From positions 3,995,001-4,059,000 of the forward strand of contig NC_133911.1 in the NCBI RefSeq assembly GCF_964199755.1: 64,000 nucleotides of DNA, in the 5' to 3' direction. Of this stretch, positions 1-13,619 are shown in pieces. The notes under the pieces are model-generated. The model saw nothing but the letters and a program-made list of their open reading frames with translations, ran no database searches and had not been told where the DNA came from. The position numbers were made by a program, and so were the translations under genes. The DNA is from Larus michahellis. Its lineage: Eukaryota > Chordata > Aves > Charadriiformes > Laridae. The number at the start of each line of letters is the position of its first letter. The first letter of the stretch is position 1.

Positions 1-667
1 CGTACACTTCATCACAGAGCGGAGAGCGGTGGACCAGTTCAGCATCCATTCTGCAGATGTGCAAGACGAGGTGGAATTTTTGAGATTATGCCATGTACCA
101 CAAGGTGTCACCCATATACCACTTACTATCCCAGGAAGGCGCTGCAGAATGAGTCATCTCTTCCGAGCATGGCAAAGTTTTGACAAGGAGCAGTTTCTTA
201 AGGAAGAGTGGTCCAGAACATGATGCATAGGATCCCCATTTTACTCAGTGGTGATGATAAGATACCCCCGTGCTTTCTCAACTAACTCGGGCACAAAAAC
301 TTTTACTGCCATCAGAAATAGGCTAAGCTTTGTTAAATCCCCACCAAAACCTAACCAAAACAATACTGGAAGTTTTTGGTGTAGCTGACCAGATTTACTA
401 TTGGTTGAAAAGGAGGAAAAACAACCTTGTAGAAACATGGGAACCTGAGCTTTCAGAAAAAGCTTCTACAAAAGTTTTGCACATCCAACAACCGTTACGA
501 TGCAAATAAACACAAATAAGCATCCAAGGAAAAGTGCTGTACTGCATTGCTTCCTTCCAAGTAGCCTCTGCTAAGAAAATGGTATTTGTTCCTCCATAGC
601 ATGCTAGCAGGATATATTAAGACCGTACGGTTTGCACTAATGGATGAGAACTGGTGAAGAAGCTAGT

Positions 668-694
668 TCTCAAAGAACTGGCTGTTCTTTGAGA
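668..694. repeat. Perfect 11-bp inverted repeat with 5-nt loop
   Basis: The arm TCTCAAAGAAC at 668-678 and its exact reverse complement GTTCTTTGAGA at 684-694 flank the loop TGGCT. It can form a short hairpin on either strand. No flanking gene or transposon end explains it, and chance is possible in a window this long. Confidence 0.8.
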
Positions 695-3526
695 GGACAA
701 ACCTCTGATAGCTGATCTATGCCAATTACCAGACAGTTCTACATCCCCAGAAGTTTACCAAGGAGATATTTTTAAATCAAGATAGTTTGGGCAATCGCAC
801 AGGCAAGAAGCTCAGGGAAATGGAGAAAATCTCTTAGAACTTCAGCGTGAACAGGCTTTAAGGCCCTCCGCCTGTTTTTGTCCAGAGCCTCTATCAGCTG
901 GGAGCAGGGGCAGCATTCCTTTATCGCTTTTGTTGCTTCTGTACAATTGCTTCCTATCACATCCTCCTCTCCGCTTCAGAGCTCTTACAGAACACTTTAG
1001 AAACACTAGACACCAACTCCAGCAGGTAGTAGAGTGCATTAAACTCTGATTAGAGACTGCCTTCTCCTTCCCCTGGAAACAAAGAATCCTCACGCAAGTG
1101 GCACTCGCTCTGTTCAGCTGCCTGGGGTTTTTGAGCAAGCGCTGCCCAGGGGATGTTTAGAGCACGAAGCCTTTGACAAGCCTCTATTGGAGTATGTAGC
1201 ACAACGCCAGCTTTGTCCGACTGAACAGGCTTGCCTTTCTTCCTGCATATAAATATGACGGCAGGACTCCGCACCTCCCAGGAAAAGCGGAGGCCTCCAA
1301 CACAGAACCAGAAAGAAGCCCTGTTATGTGCTGGCAGAACAATGGGGAAGGGGTGGAGCAACAGCCATGGGAACATCAAATAAAGAGCAACCTCTCCTCT
1401 ATAATACGCCCCACCTCCCACTCCACAGATGCAAAATGTACGAGCTCCGGGAGGAAACGCTGCCGAGCTGGTGGAAGTAACACTCTGGAGCCCTCCTGAC
1501 TCCCTCTGAACTCCAAAGGGGAGCAGGACCGAGCCCCGAGGGGTGAGGGCTCAGCAGAGTGCTTCAGCACACAATCCATCCTCTGCTGAGCAGACACTGG
1601 AAATCAAAACGGATGGGGTCTAAGCCAGCGGGCTTGCGCGGACAAAAAGTCTCCTGCTCTGTAAAAATGGGAATTAGCTCTCTTCCACAGCCTGAGGAAG
1701 GGCACCAGCAGCCTAAGGAAAAAACATGCCGCATGAAGTCCTCAATACCCGACAGCCTGTTTGCGTGGGCCATCACCTGCCTTCCACAGAAATGCAGGTT
1801 TGTACTACAATAGATATTAGGGGCAGAATCAGCTATCGGTATCGGCCTACAGCTTTTACTTTAAAAGAAAGAGACAGCAAAGATCTATACACAAATAAAA
1901 ATACAAAGTGGTACAAAGGACAATCACTAGAATCAGTTTCTTGCACACATCGCAGCTTTTATGCGCTCAGCATCACAGCCGTCCTATAGTTTTCATGTAA
2001 CGTGAACATAATAAAAGATCCTTTCCTTTTAGTTACGGTAAACACCATTAGCACTAGAAGCTTATCAGAACCCTTGCTCCTCAGATAGGCACGAACAAAG
2101 GAACAGACATACTGCCTCAGTCTACCCACTCACTCTTTTAGGCAAATTGTTCTTAGAGCCCAAGAACTGCAGATCTGGCTGGAACGTGATTTTGCTGCAA
2201 CAGGACAGGTCCTGTTTCCATGCTGGTCATAACCAGCTTTTTGTTTACTTGTATAAGCCAGGGGTTATAAAGAATGCACTTATCTCTTCAAGCCATCATT
2301 GTTAAAGAAAATTCATTCAAGAACTGACGCAGTTACAAAGTGTTTAAAATGTAAACAAGAACAAGTATCTCCAGCCATCTCTTCCCTGTGATTTAGCTGT
2401 AAAACTTGTTTTCAGACTGATTTAGCTCTTTTAACAAGAGGAGCAATCTTAGAAACAAGTCATGAGTGAGAGCGCTTGTGAGTGGGACTAGCATTTGCTT
2501 TGAGGTATATTTGGTTAGATACTATGACAGCAGAGAAGAGTCTTACCTCCAGAAGGGGCAGAAACTGCCCTTCCAGCAAGCATTGTTATGGTTTTTTTCA
2601 ATTTGCTCTTGCATGAGGACTCTTGAAATTAAGTTTTGTTCTGGAGAAGGAAAATTTTCATTCACCTCCTTGGTCTTTAGAAGGTGCATTTCTAGCAAAG
2701 CATAGATAGCGCATGGAAAGTATGTAAGGCATAGAGGGGATTTTATAGCTGGCACAAATCATGATTTTCATAAATCGAACTTAAAACAGTTTGACAGTTG
2801 CTCCAAATCAGTTTTGAAGGAAACGGAAGCTTCCAGTATCAAGATTTTAAATAGAATCTAACTTTTGGGACACACAGACCAAATGATAGCCACCACCAGA
2901 TGCCTGATACTTCACTGGATAGAACGCTATAAAAAAAAATTAGGCAGGGGGCTTGTTCCCCACTGCTTAACTGCAATAATCGTCAAGAAAAGTCAGTGAT
3001 TTACTGGTGAAATTCCTTAGGGGAGAGTGAGAGCTTTCCAAAGGTCATGGTCCTGGACTTTGTGTCAGCCAGCAATAAAGAGCTGCGTGGTGTGCTGTAA
3101 AATGGCACCTCAGTAATATATACCTTGTCTTCAAACAATATTTACTGGGATGCTGGTAAAAGCAAGAATAATCAGACAGGCCTCACAGATAGTGCCTGAG
3201 GCAGCGGGAACCGCCTTGTACAAGGAAGGAGTAGGGTGAAAAATGCACGGTAGATGAAAGAGTTCCTTGTTAGTGGCAAAGCTGAAAAGCCAGCATCAAT
3301 CTCAGCTCACCTGGCCTTTGGGGGGGGGTCATAAACCCAGAGCGCAGTGACAGACGAGAGGTCCCTGTGTAATACAGAAAGCTGGTGAGCAGCGCGACTT
3401 GCCCACATGCAATTTGGAAAGCCAAAGACAACTGACAGGGTTCTGGCGTAGAAGAACAGGGCATAAGACTCCCACATAAAAAGTCCACAGAAGATTACAC
3501 ATTTTCAGAAAGACCCTGCTATTGGT

Positions 3527-3590
3527 ATTATTAGGGATGGAATTATTAGGGAATATTATTAGGGAATATATATTATATTATTAGGGAATG
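3527..3590. repeat. Short degenerate tandem repeat (TTATTAGGGAAT-like)
   Basis: Four imperfect copies of a 12-14 base unit built on TTATTAGGGAT/A lie in a row, the third followed by an extra TATATTATA stretch. It is a small AT-rich minisatellite likely to vary in copy number. No functional link is visible. Confidence 0.7.
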
Positions 3591-6500
3591 TCACAGATTC
3601 TCCACTGAAATGATCTTTCCTCACATGCATTTATTTCAGGAAGGCGCATATAAGACTCCCAGGCTGTACCCAGACAATAAACATAATCCAATTTCATAAT
3701 TTTCTATGGTGAGACCGGGTGTTCCACATTCATTACGTGCACATATGGTACCAGTCTCACAGAGCTTCTCAGACTCTTCAGTTTTCCTTGCCAAATACTT
3801 GGAAGATTAGCAGAGGTACCAGGTTATCAAGCAGATACCAGTAGCTAGAATCTTTGCCCAGAAAGACAGACATAAAGGACAAATCCTCTTCTGTCCTTGA
3901 GCTTGTCTAGCCCCAGTAAAATCAATGCACTCACAAGGGCATTTCTGCTGTTACAGGCCAAGTCTTAGTTCAGTTACATAAATCCAATGGACAGCTAGAG
4001 AAATCCTCTCTATACATGCCGTACTTTAAATACGCCAAACCACACTGCACCTAAGACTGAGTCTGTCCCTAATCCCCCACCCTTGGGTCTGATGGTGGGT
4101 CCCATCTGATGCAATTGGAGATGCTGTTTAGCAGCCTGGCTAAGTAAACCTTAAAAAACTAATTAGCACTTGTTTGCTGTGATGTAAGAGAGATCTTAAG
4201 CGTTGCTGGTATAGTTGCAGTTAATTTATAGAGATGGGCATTTTAAACACCAAGAGCAACAAAACAGCTTTGTTCTAACTTTGAACAACAAGTGCAGGCA
4301 ATGCTTCAAATGCAACAGAATAATCTACAAAGAGCAATATCATAAAGAAGCTTCAATGATCCTTCTCATTTTGGAAGTCCATAGAGAGTTGAATGCATAC
4401 CATAATAAAACTAGCATGTCAAATCTCTTCCGCTAAGCCACCCAGTCCCCTCATCATAGAGCTACTCATGTCAGATCTACTGAGAATTTGGGCTGGAGCA
4501 CCTCTTAAGTGAGGGGTAGGGCTTTTTGCCCTTTAGACAGAGTCAGAAAGTCAAGCAATCACACTGAGTACATGGGAGAGTAAAAATCTGCTTTATATCT
4601 CAAAACAGTTATATGTTAAGTACTGATTTAAAGCTGCAACTCATGGTCTAGGAGCCTGATGTACAATATGCATGTTACCTATCATCTTCCAGACCTCCTG
4701 CCCATTTTTCAGCTCAGCACCAGAGTCCATTCTCCCAACAGGAATCTCTGCTACAGAGTACAGCAGTCCTCCATAGAGTAATAAGCAACCACAACTCCCC
4801 AAGAAAAAGCCGCCTCCCTCAAGTGTTTGCTTTGTGACCTGGCTCCCTGTGGAGCAATATTTTAACTATTGTTTTTCTCTCTCACTCCCCTGACTTCTAT
4901 TGTTGGCCTAGCACTGGATTTAGCAAGCTTCAGGATAAGTCGCTCTTGTTAACAGATCTTCCTGTTCACACTCTTTCTTCACCAGTACTTCAGCATTCCT
5001 TTGCAGGTAAAACAGGACTCAGGTATGTCAAGGAGGGCAGGGACAAGGGTGCACAGAGAGCGCTGTGGTGAGATGACACTCTTAGGCATATAAAATCTGG
5101 AGCTCTTCCCATTTACTTCTCACTCCCTGTGTTTTCAAGTGGTGCTTAAATCCTGTGTTTGCATTGCACTTTCTAACACCATATAGCTAGAAAGCCTAGA
5201 TACGACGTCACACAATTCTGTAGTCTGAGCACTTCCCAGCCCTTCATGTGCTCTCCAGTGAGTCTGAAAATAATGCTGCCTTTTTGTTCTCAAGCAACTT
5301 GTTCAAGGTCAATGAGGAACACCTGAGGAAAGACTCTTGCATTGCAGTCACCATGAATCCATACAGAAAAGCAAAATGCTCTCATTCATTCTGGATATTG
5401 TTCTGAGGATAACACAATAACTCTAACGTGGAAGCACAATGGAAGGAGTAATAGAGAAAGGGGGTGAAGCTTGCAGGCTACATTTCCCAACCCTGACCTG
5501 AAGGCACCAATTGCAACACAAACAATAGTTTCAAGACAATATTCATATCAACAGGCAGGTAAACACTCTTCAAATTCACCAGCTCATGAAAGCTGCTGCT
5601 GCAAGCTTGCACCAATGCTATCTGAGCACAGAATGCCTGATGTAGTTCTCTATTTCCATGTTTCTTGCCCAGCCTAAATCCTCACCCCATGCTCCAATGG
5701 TCTGTTAAAATGATAAAACTTAACTGATATGCATATATACACAAAAAAAGAAAAAGTATCATTGAGAGCAGATTTAAGCTGATGCCTCTCAAGCTGTAAC
5801 AATTAAAATGTCTCCCACATTATGAAAGCAGAACTACGACAGTACACTTAGTAGACTGGAGCATCAGCTTCCATTTGGAATTTCTTGGTTTCTCTGGGTA
5901 GTTAATTTTATTTTTTTTAAACAGTGCTTCTTTTAGATTGTATTGAATTTATTTATTTATTAATTAATTATTTTTAAATAAAAAGGAGGAGAAAAGCTAA
6001 TGCTCCAAAGGTTTTCAGCCGTGAAATACTCTGCGTGGTTCAGAGCGTACCCTAATCTATCATGCAATTAACTTAGTTAGGATCTTTGCCATCCTCCTCG
6101 GAAATTGATGAAAAAGTAATTAACAACGGATGCTCACTTACAGCTGCTAAAAGCTGCCAGAATGACTGACAGTATGTAAAGAATGGAAGTGCTTCTGAGA
6201 ACACAGCAGCAACAATACGAACAGAGCCTACTGCTTTGCTAGCACAAAAATTTGGGCCTTACAGGCGGTAAAATCCATCCCACTTGGTAGCCTACCTGAT
6301 CTTTGACCATGGCTGAGACCACTAAGACAGAAGCCAGCAAGTTATTCACAATTCTCGTTTTCACAGTGCGGGAATCTGGACCCTGTCTGGGATTCTCAGA
6401 CTCGATACCTGCAGAGGTATCCAACACTAATGCTGCACTGGCCCGCTGCTCTTTTCCATACCATATTCACAACTGCTTGCAGGGCTGGCAGAACCATTAA

Positions 6501-7848
6501 CAGCATCTTCAACACAAACTCCAGAGAAGGAGAAAGGCAAGGTAAAGATTTCAACACTGGCAACTAAGTGCCCGAGTCAAAAGAGCATATAACAGAGCCT
6601 TCCAGCAACATTGGCACAGCACTCACTGGCTACAGGCTAAATCCAGGACATCTAAATCAGGTGTCAGGGATTATATTTTCCCCTTCTTTTGTAATTAGCA
6701 TTAAATCAATTACACGTAACTAACCATCTCCCCATCACCTAATTTGAAGCACTAGAATATTGATATCTAAAGGATTGACTGTTATGACTCCTGGTGCTAG
6801 GGCATTCAGCTATTTTCTGCCTTACCAAAAAGGGATTAGGCAGTGAAAATGAAAAATAAGCTATCCCGCAGTCATATATTTGCAACAGAAATACTTCTAC
6901 ATTAAGTCCTCTTATTCTTTTTTCACCTCTTTTTCACTTCCCGTCTTCAAGCTTGAGAATGTTAAACCTAGACAAAGAATTACACCATTGCTTTCTGTGA
7001 GTCAGACTTAGATTCTACCAGGAGCATAAAACCATCATCAGCATTGGGCTGACTGAACTTCCCAGGGAGTTTAAGAAAACATCACCCTCTTATTTTGATG
7101 AAACCTGTCTTCCTAATGATGTAAAACATAAAGGAAGTCCAAGTGCAAAACAGCAAGCCTTTCAGATTCAGGATTGCCAAAGTAAATACATTTGAAAAGG
7201 GTTTCCAGTCAGCAAGACGTGCTTTCCCGGGATTGGGAAAAAAGCCCTGAGCCATTTTGCCCAGGACTATCTGTGTTTCATAAAGCCAGGCCCACACAAA
7301 GACACCACCCAACTGGAGACCGATTCAAAAGCAAAAGTCCAAATGAAGCAGTGCATTTGGAAGAAGAGTGACATCACCCAGCAATAATTTTCTTGATGCC
7401 GCCTGTCAGCAACATGTTAGAGAAGAGTATTCACCAATTATGTTTTTCCTGCTCTCTCAGCACACTTCCTCACCCTACAAAATACAAGTGCAGACACAAG
7501 AGATTGTCCAGAAAGCACAGCTAAACGCAAGGAAAATGGTGGTTTAAATTCTGCTGCTGTTTCCTCTGGGGGCGAAAAAAAGAAAATATACTGCAAGTAC
7601 TCAATCTAAAAACAGTTTTGTCTGGATGGATTTAGGACCTGCTTTCCAGCTGCCTGAAGCCAGCGGGCTACCTTTCTTTACTGCAGTGGGACAAGCCATT
7701 ACAAACACCCAGGCAGACACAGAGCAAACCTACAGAGAAACTGAAGTGTGCCCCAAACCAGAGCTGCCTACGACACCTAGGGCTAGCTGGGCTTCACAGC
7801 CACCCCCCCTGCCCCACTCTCTGTAGCTGCTGGTAGTTCCCACAAGAG

Positions 7849-8152
7849 AATCATAGAATGGTTTAGGCTGGAATGGTGGACCTTAAAGACCATCTAGTTC
7901 CAACCCCCTGCCCTGGGCAGGGACACCTCCCACCAGCCCAGGTTGCTCCAAGCCCCGTCCAACCTGGCCTTGAACACTTCCAGGGATGGGGCAGCCACAG
8001 CTTCTCTGGGCAACCTGGGCCAGGGGCTCACCACCCTCAGAGTGAAAAATTTCTTCCTGATATCTAATCTAAATCTACCATCTTCCAGTTTCAAGCCATT
8101 ACCCCTTGTCCTATCACTACACGCCCTTGTAAAAAGTCCCTCTCCAGTTTAA
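7849..8152 (-). mobile_element. CR1 LINE 3' fragment
   Basis: The plus strand opens with AATCATAGAAT, the reverse complement of the CR1 terminal repeat. It continues through the familiar antisense CR1 end (CATCTAGTTCCAACCCCCTG, then the CCAGGTTGCTCCAAGCCCC region). The element therefore reads on the minus strand and is 5' truncated after about 300 bp. Short stretches resemble the C-terminus of the CR1 reverse-transcriptase ORF ([10 protein letters not shown]), but no functional frame remains. Confidence 0.93.
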
Positions 8153-11100
8153 GAGCTAAGGGAAGGCTCCAGGCAAGCTCAGGCCAAGGGAAAGCAGGCT
8201 AGATCCACACGGCTAAACCAACCTCACAGATAAAGGGACAGGCACAAAGGTGCTTTCACAGCCTGGGGCAAGTTACCACAACCCCTGCTCGTGTTCTTTG
8301 CAGCCTCCCAAGATATCACTCCCCAGCCTTGCAGGTGACTCGGCCGCTTTTGGCTGAAGACCACTTCCAGAACACTCATTCCAGTTAATTCTCAAGGCTT
8401 GCTTTGCTCAGTGACAGATTGCAGAGCAGGCACAGCCCTGAGCGGAGTGAGCATGGCAGGTTTGCAGTCAGGCGATCTTTATTGCCTCAGAGACAAGAAG
8501 AAGCCCTCACATACACACGAAACAGCCTGCTAAAGCTTCACTGCGCTGCCTCAAAAAGCCATACATGTCACACAGGCAATACAACATCGAGCACTCAGAC
8601 CGCCAGTGCTTAGGCGAGCACGGGATGTTCAGCATCCCAGATCCTCCTCTGCTTGGCCTTCTACTGGTAGGAGGAGCTGTCCCACAGTTTGGGAAGCTCT
8701 ACCTCTGTGCTCACATTATGGAAATCTGCACATAGGACCCTCCAAACTCTTCAAGATTCAGATTAGCCTGTGCAAACTCAATAGAAAAGCCAGAGCTATT
8801 CTTCTGATTCATCTTGCCTGGGGATCTAAAAGATGATGACCCAGAATGTATTAAAAACAACAAGAAAAAAACCAAAACACAAAATACTACACCCAAAAAA
8901 ACCCCAAACCCTCCACTACAAAATTCAGAAGAGTCTGATGAAGTTAGTGTCATGGAAATAATACTTAAAATGATCTTAAAAACATCTACAGAAAGATCAG
9001 TACTTGGCTTGTGACACCAGCCACTGGACTTAAGGAACACAAACTACACCAAGAAATCAGGGCATGATCAAAGTCAAGATATGAGGTTTAATCTCATACC
9101 AAATTGCAGTGTAACACCTGCAGTGTAACACCATATTCCATCCAGATAATTGTCTTTATCACTCCAGCAACAGAAATGTAACTCTCTGGCCTGAGTAAAA
9201 TCTCATCCTCCCCTGCTTTAACTGGCTCTTTAGTTAAGATACAGACCATAAACTCTCATCAAGTGAGCATCCAGTTCAACTAATACTTAACCTTTAGTGG
9301 TGCTCTTTGCATTTTGTCAGGTATTTGACCCCTAGAATCGCAGGTTCAACCTATTCCTTTGAGAATGAAGATATGTTTTACTTCATCCAGTTGATGGCAC
9401 ATATATAGAAATTGACTATCGCAATTTGTATCAACTGCTCCATAACTGAAAGCTGTTATCAAGCTTTCGTCTATTTAGTTTGTCAGCACAAGCAATAGAA
9501 AGCTAAGTCAGCGTGGATGCTAAGGGCCTAGCAAGAGAGCAGAGTACTGCAGACCATGCTTTTTCTCAGCTGCTTGGATTCAAAGCACAACATTAAACTA
9601 ATCATACCTCCTGCTTTTTTAACTTCTGCTGAATGTGGCAAAGGTTCCCAATGGTTTAATTTCGTAGGTTTAATTTCATAGCTATGTGAAGTATGGAGAC
9701 TCAGGACCGTACACATGTAGCTCTCATTAGACAGACATATAAACCTGGGTATTAGCTCCCGCCAGCTCGCCGAGCCAGCAGGAGAGAAGCCAGCACTGAC
9801 TCAGGGATTGTTTGCCCACAGAGCTCACAAGAACCCATGCCTCTCAGATGGATGTGTGAGCATGGGCACACTTCCACGCTATAAAGGCCGTAGAGATTTT
9901 AGAGGAGAATTTGTTCAACTCCCGCTAACTTATAACCAGGGCAGCGGCAAAGCTACTGAAGGACTGTTTGCACCTTACTGTGTAAACTTGGCCTTATCAA
10001 ATAAGGTCACGCTAAAAATAATACTGTGGTGATATGGGTCCCAAAACCTGAAGAATCCTCTGTCTCGTCCCTAATTTCTGCACTGCCAAGACAGATTTGT
10101 GGTTTGCTTCTAATTTTAAAGGACATGGGGCAGCCAACATCATTGAAATATGACCGACTGCCATTTTTGTCTTCTTTTTTTGTTTTTTTTTTTGCCAGCC
10201 ACGACGTATGCTCAGTTTTCACACAGAAAGGGGTGATGGCAATGGGGAATGCAAATCCCACACTTATTCTTGAATATACTAGACATGATGCAATTCTGCT
10301 GGGAGAGCAGCAGCAATATCGACCAAATTACCAAGTGTCCCAGTTCTGGAGGCCCAGGACATGGTCAGTTACGTGCTGGGAAGTGAACTGCCAAACTCAT
10401 GTCACAGCAGTCAGTAACTTGCAGTCAGTAACGATTTGGGATGACATGAGTTGGCAGCAGATGCTGCTGAAAAGCATTTTTCCCTCATTTTAACATATCT
10501 AATGGCAAGTGCCCTCAGTCTAAGTAAGGTCCTGAACCTCACTACTAACAGCTCGTTTCTCAACACATTATAAACTAGCAGTTCATTATCTAATATACAA
10601 ACTTGCATGCAAACAAAATGCCTCTCCATAGTTAACTTATTCCTAAATCATTACCTTCGGCACAATTCCTGCTAAAAACATTTATGTAGCTGTTTTAAGA
10701 TCTGCCAAAAATAGGCTGAGCAGCATTTAAAATTAACGTCATTTTGTGCGTGTGTGTGTATGTGTGTATATACATATTTCATTATTTAAAATGAACTCTT
10801 TTTGCAGTCTCCCTTTTCCTTACCCCCATTGAAAGTTTCAGATTTCACTATGTACGTCTAGGAATTCTTCACATCGTAAGGAGCACATACAAATGTTGGT
10901 GTCACCTCCAGTCCTCTTTAGGTTGTATCCTGGGAGCCTGCAGTGTGAACACTATGGAGATAACAGAGAGAAAGTAACAGAATAAGGTTTGTAAGAAAAG
11001 ATCATGCTCTAGGAAAGAACAGTTACGCATTGGTATTTAAAGGGGAGTAATTGCCATCAGAAAAAAACCATTGGAGTTTTACAGGCGCTGTCATCAAGTT

Positions 11101-13610
11101 ATAATAATTTGATGAGCTGATGGACTGTACTACAGCACCGGGGAACAGCCCGAGCGTTTTCGGAAGTTGAGCACTTCACTCCAAATGACTGCATTCCTGC
11201 GGGGGACTGGGATTGCGAAGCAGAAGAGAACATTACAATTTGATGGATGTAAAATTGCAACAAAACAGATGACTTATTTATAAACAACACTCATTACAAA
11301 ATCAGTATGACATGTCTAAAACCTAACCCTTTCTGTATTAGTCCTGTAACAGAATACAGCCACCTTAATGGTAAAGGCCTAATCATTTGGAGCAAATGCC
11401 TCAGAGCTGCATTACATCTTACTGAAACTATCATTTTAAAACACTTTTAACACTTTACTGAGGGACATAAATCACCAGGCTCTGAAACAGGAAGTGCAAT
11501 TATCTGAATACTGTTGCTTCCAATCAGTTAGCAATAAAAATACGTCAAGGCTATTAAAATGATAAACACTGTATCATTTCTTTTTTTTTCCCCTCACCAG
11601 GGAGCATTAAAAATAAATGACAAAAATGCAAAGCAGCCTTTAGACATTTCAACAAGCCTCACAGCGTTGGTAGCAAGAGCAACGCAAGCACACTTCAGAT
11701 ATTGACTATATCTTAAGTGCATTCTTTCAAACAACATAAAGTGACAACCAAATTAATTCTGAGTGCAAGCAGGTACAACTTTGTTTGTTTTCTCAATCAA
11801 AATTACTATCACACCATTGTAGGCACTCGCTCGGCACAGCACAGCCCCACTTTCCTGCTACACTCAGCCATTTGTAGCAGACAGCGTTTCCGTGCAGTCA
11901 CACACAGCTGAATGTCTCCGCCCAGTCGTCTACAAATCTCAAGGAGATGAGAGAGCCTTCAGCTTTTGCATCAACTTTCTTTCCTATCCTTCCATTCTTT
12001 TCTATTCTTCTATAGTTTAACAGCTTTCAGCCTTCAGCTCTTACTGTCAGGAAGTTACAGGCTTGTGCCAGTAATCCCAGGTGTATTTACAAGCAATGTT
12101 CCCAAGAAGCCTTTCATGGAGGCAGTGGAGAGAAGAGGGGGAAAAAAAGGGCAGAGAAAGACACAAGAGAGAACTTCAGAACACAGTTTCTATGAACTTT
12201 GATTAATGCCTAGGGGTTGAACCCAAGTCATTGTTTGCACAAAGCTTTATCAGTTAACTGAGCAAACTTCATGCAATTTCACACAGTAAAATACTTTATA
12301 GTGTCCGTATGCAATATCATTTCTGTTTCCTTCTTTATGCATATGACACCAGCCTTCTGGAGGGCCTACAACTGGATAATAGATTTTAGTGAAATGCAAG
12401 GTGTTAGACTTACAATTTTACAAAACGATTGTCACCGTCTTTCATCTACCATGCACTCACCTTCAGATGGTGTCATATGGATAAGGGAGACAGCTCCCCT
12501 CAGATGTGCAAAATACAGTCTCAAATTGTCCCCTGTTGTTGTACATCCACTTATGTCTCTCTCCAGTTCACTTGCTGCCAATTTCACCTACTGAATTCAG
12601 TCGGGTGACTAATGGCAAGGACACTTAGTACTTCCTCTTCCCAAAGGCTGTTATATTTTGGTGTGCATGGTGGTCAGAGTCCATTTAACTGACAAATCCA
12701 CTTTTAAGTCTTTCTCTCCCGGTGGGATAATTTTCCAGGTCAATTTCTCATCGCACGTGACGCTGTCACCTTGGCTTTGACAACAAAGTTTATTAGACTT
12801 TCCACAGTGCATGCACAATAGGCATTAAAGCATTTGGCTCATCCTTCCTCGTCAGCATACTTCACTAAAAGCAGCATCTTTCTCATACATCAGGCTACTT
12901 CAGCTAGTTTTGCGAGGGAAAAGAGCATTGCCGAATTTAACTAATAGTATTTCGGACCATATGGCTCAACATCCCAATTTTCTTTGGCTCAGTTCTCATT
13001 ATTATGGATTGTTTTGGCAACTAGAGTTAAGAACACAAGATACATTTGTAAGAAAGAAGTCCAACAAGAGTACCAAATTCCCAGGGAGGGAAGGGAAAGG
13101 AGAACTTTTTAACACACTTTTTAAAAATTAACCAGAGATCAGATGGGGGAAGATATCCAAACCCTCAAACCCAAGACCATCATCTTCACTTCAACTGATA
13201 AGAAATTATCCTGATTATCTCAACTTCTGGTACGTTTGGCACTGTTTACCAGCCTCCTCTTTTAGAGTTTTCTTGCTACTCCTATCTTTTTTTGAATGAA
13301 ACATACACTAATGTAAAAATTCTGTCATTTACTAAAGCTACGTTCTCACTACAGGTAAGGCCATTATGGGTGGCTTTTGCCATACGGTTATGGCTACAAG
13401 GTGTGAAAATATAGTCTGCAGAAGAACAGCCTGGCACTCCTACTGCAAAACTGGGCAGGATCATTCAGCAAATTTATTTTTTTTTTTTTTTAACTTCAGT
13501 TCTGGTGGAGGTAACATGCCATATGAGCTGAAACAATGATCTACTTCAGGTGCTAATTTTGCTCCCTTCATTCTGTGCTTGAAAAGGAAACACATGAATG
13601 ACCTCCACAG
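8153..13610. other. Intergenic, no supported gene
   Basis: No coding exon, RNA gene or transposon is recognised. A low-complexity A/C-rich stretch lies near 8855-8915, a 13-bp tandem duplication (GCAGTGTAACACC, unit 15 bp) near 9104-9131 and a GT/TA-rich microsatellite near 10747-10775. The longest open frame (10026-10493, plus) crosses a poly-T run, starts at a non-ATG codon and resembles nothing I know. Confidence 0.55.
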
Positions 13611-13619
13611 TCATTAAAA

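Larger units (their letters stand above)
1..7848. other. Intergenic, AT-rich, no supported gene
   Basis: I see no recognisable coding exon, RNA gene or complete transposon on either strand. Open frames are short, unconserved-looking and often run through simple sequence. Small structures present are a perfect 11-bp inverted repeat at 668-694, a short ATTAGGGA tandem array near 3527-3590 and an AT-rich TTTATTTATTAATTAATT patch near 5945-5975. In the minus-strand direction this lies beyond the 3' end of C1orf159. Confidence 0.6.

Noticed and set aside
720-750. ATTACCAGACAGT, a 13-base match to the reverse complement of miR-429/200-type sequence
   Set aside because: The seed region differs (AGAACTG instead of AATACTG) and the flanks lack the complementary arm needed for the precursor hairpin.
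10026-10493. A 155-codon plus-strand open frame
   Set aside because: It starts at a non-ATG codon, passes through a poly-T run and matches no family I know. Another frame overlaps it on the opposite strand. Chance openness is more likely.
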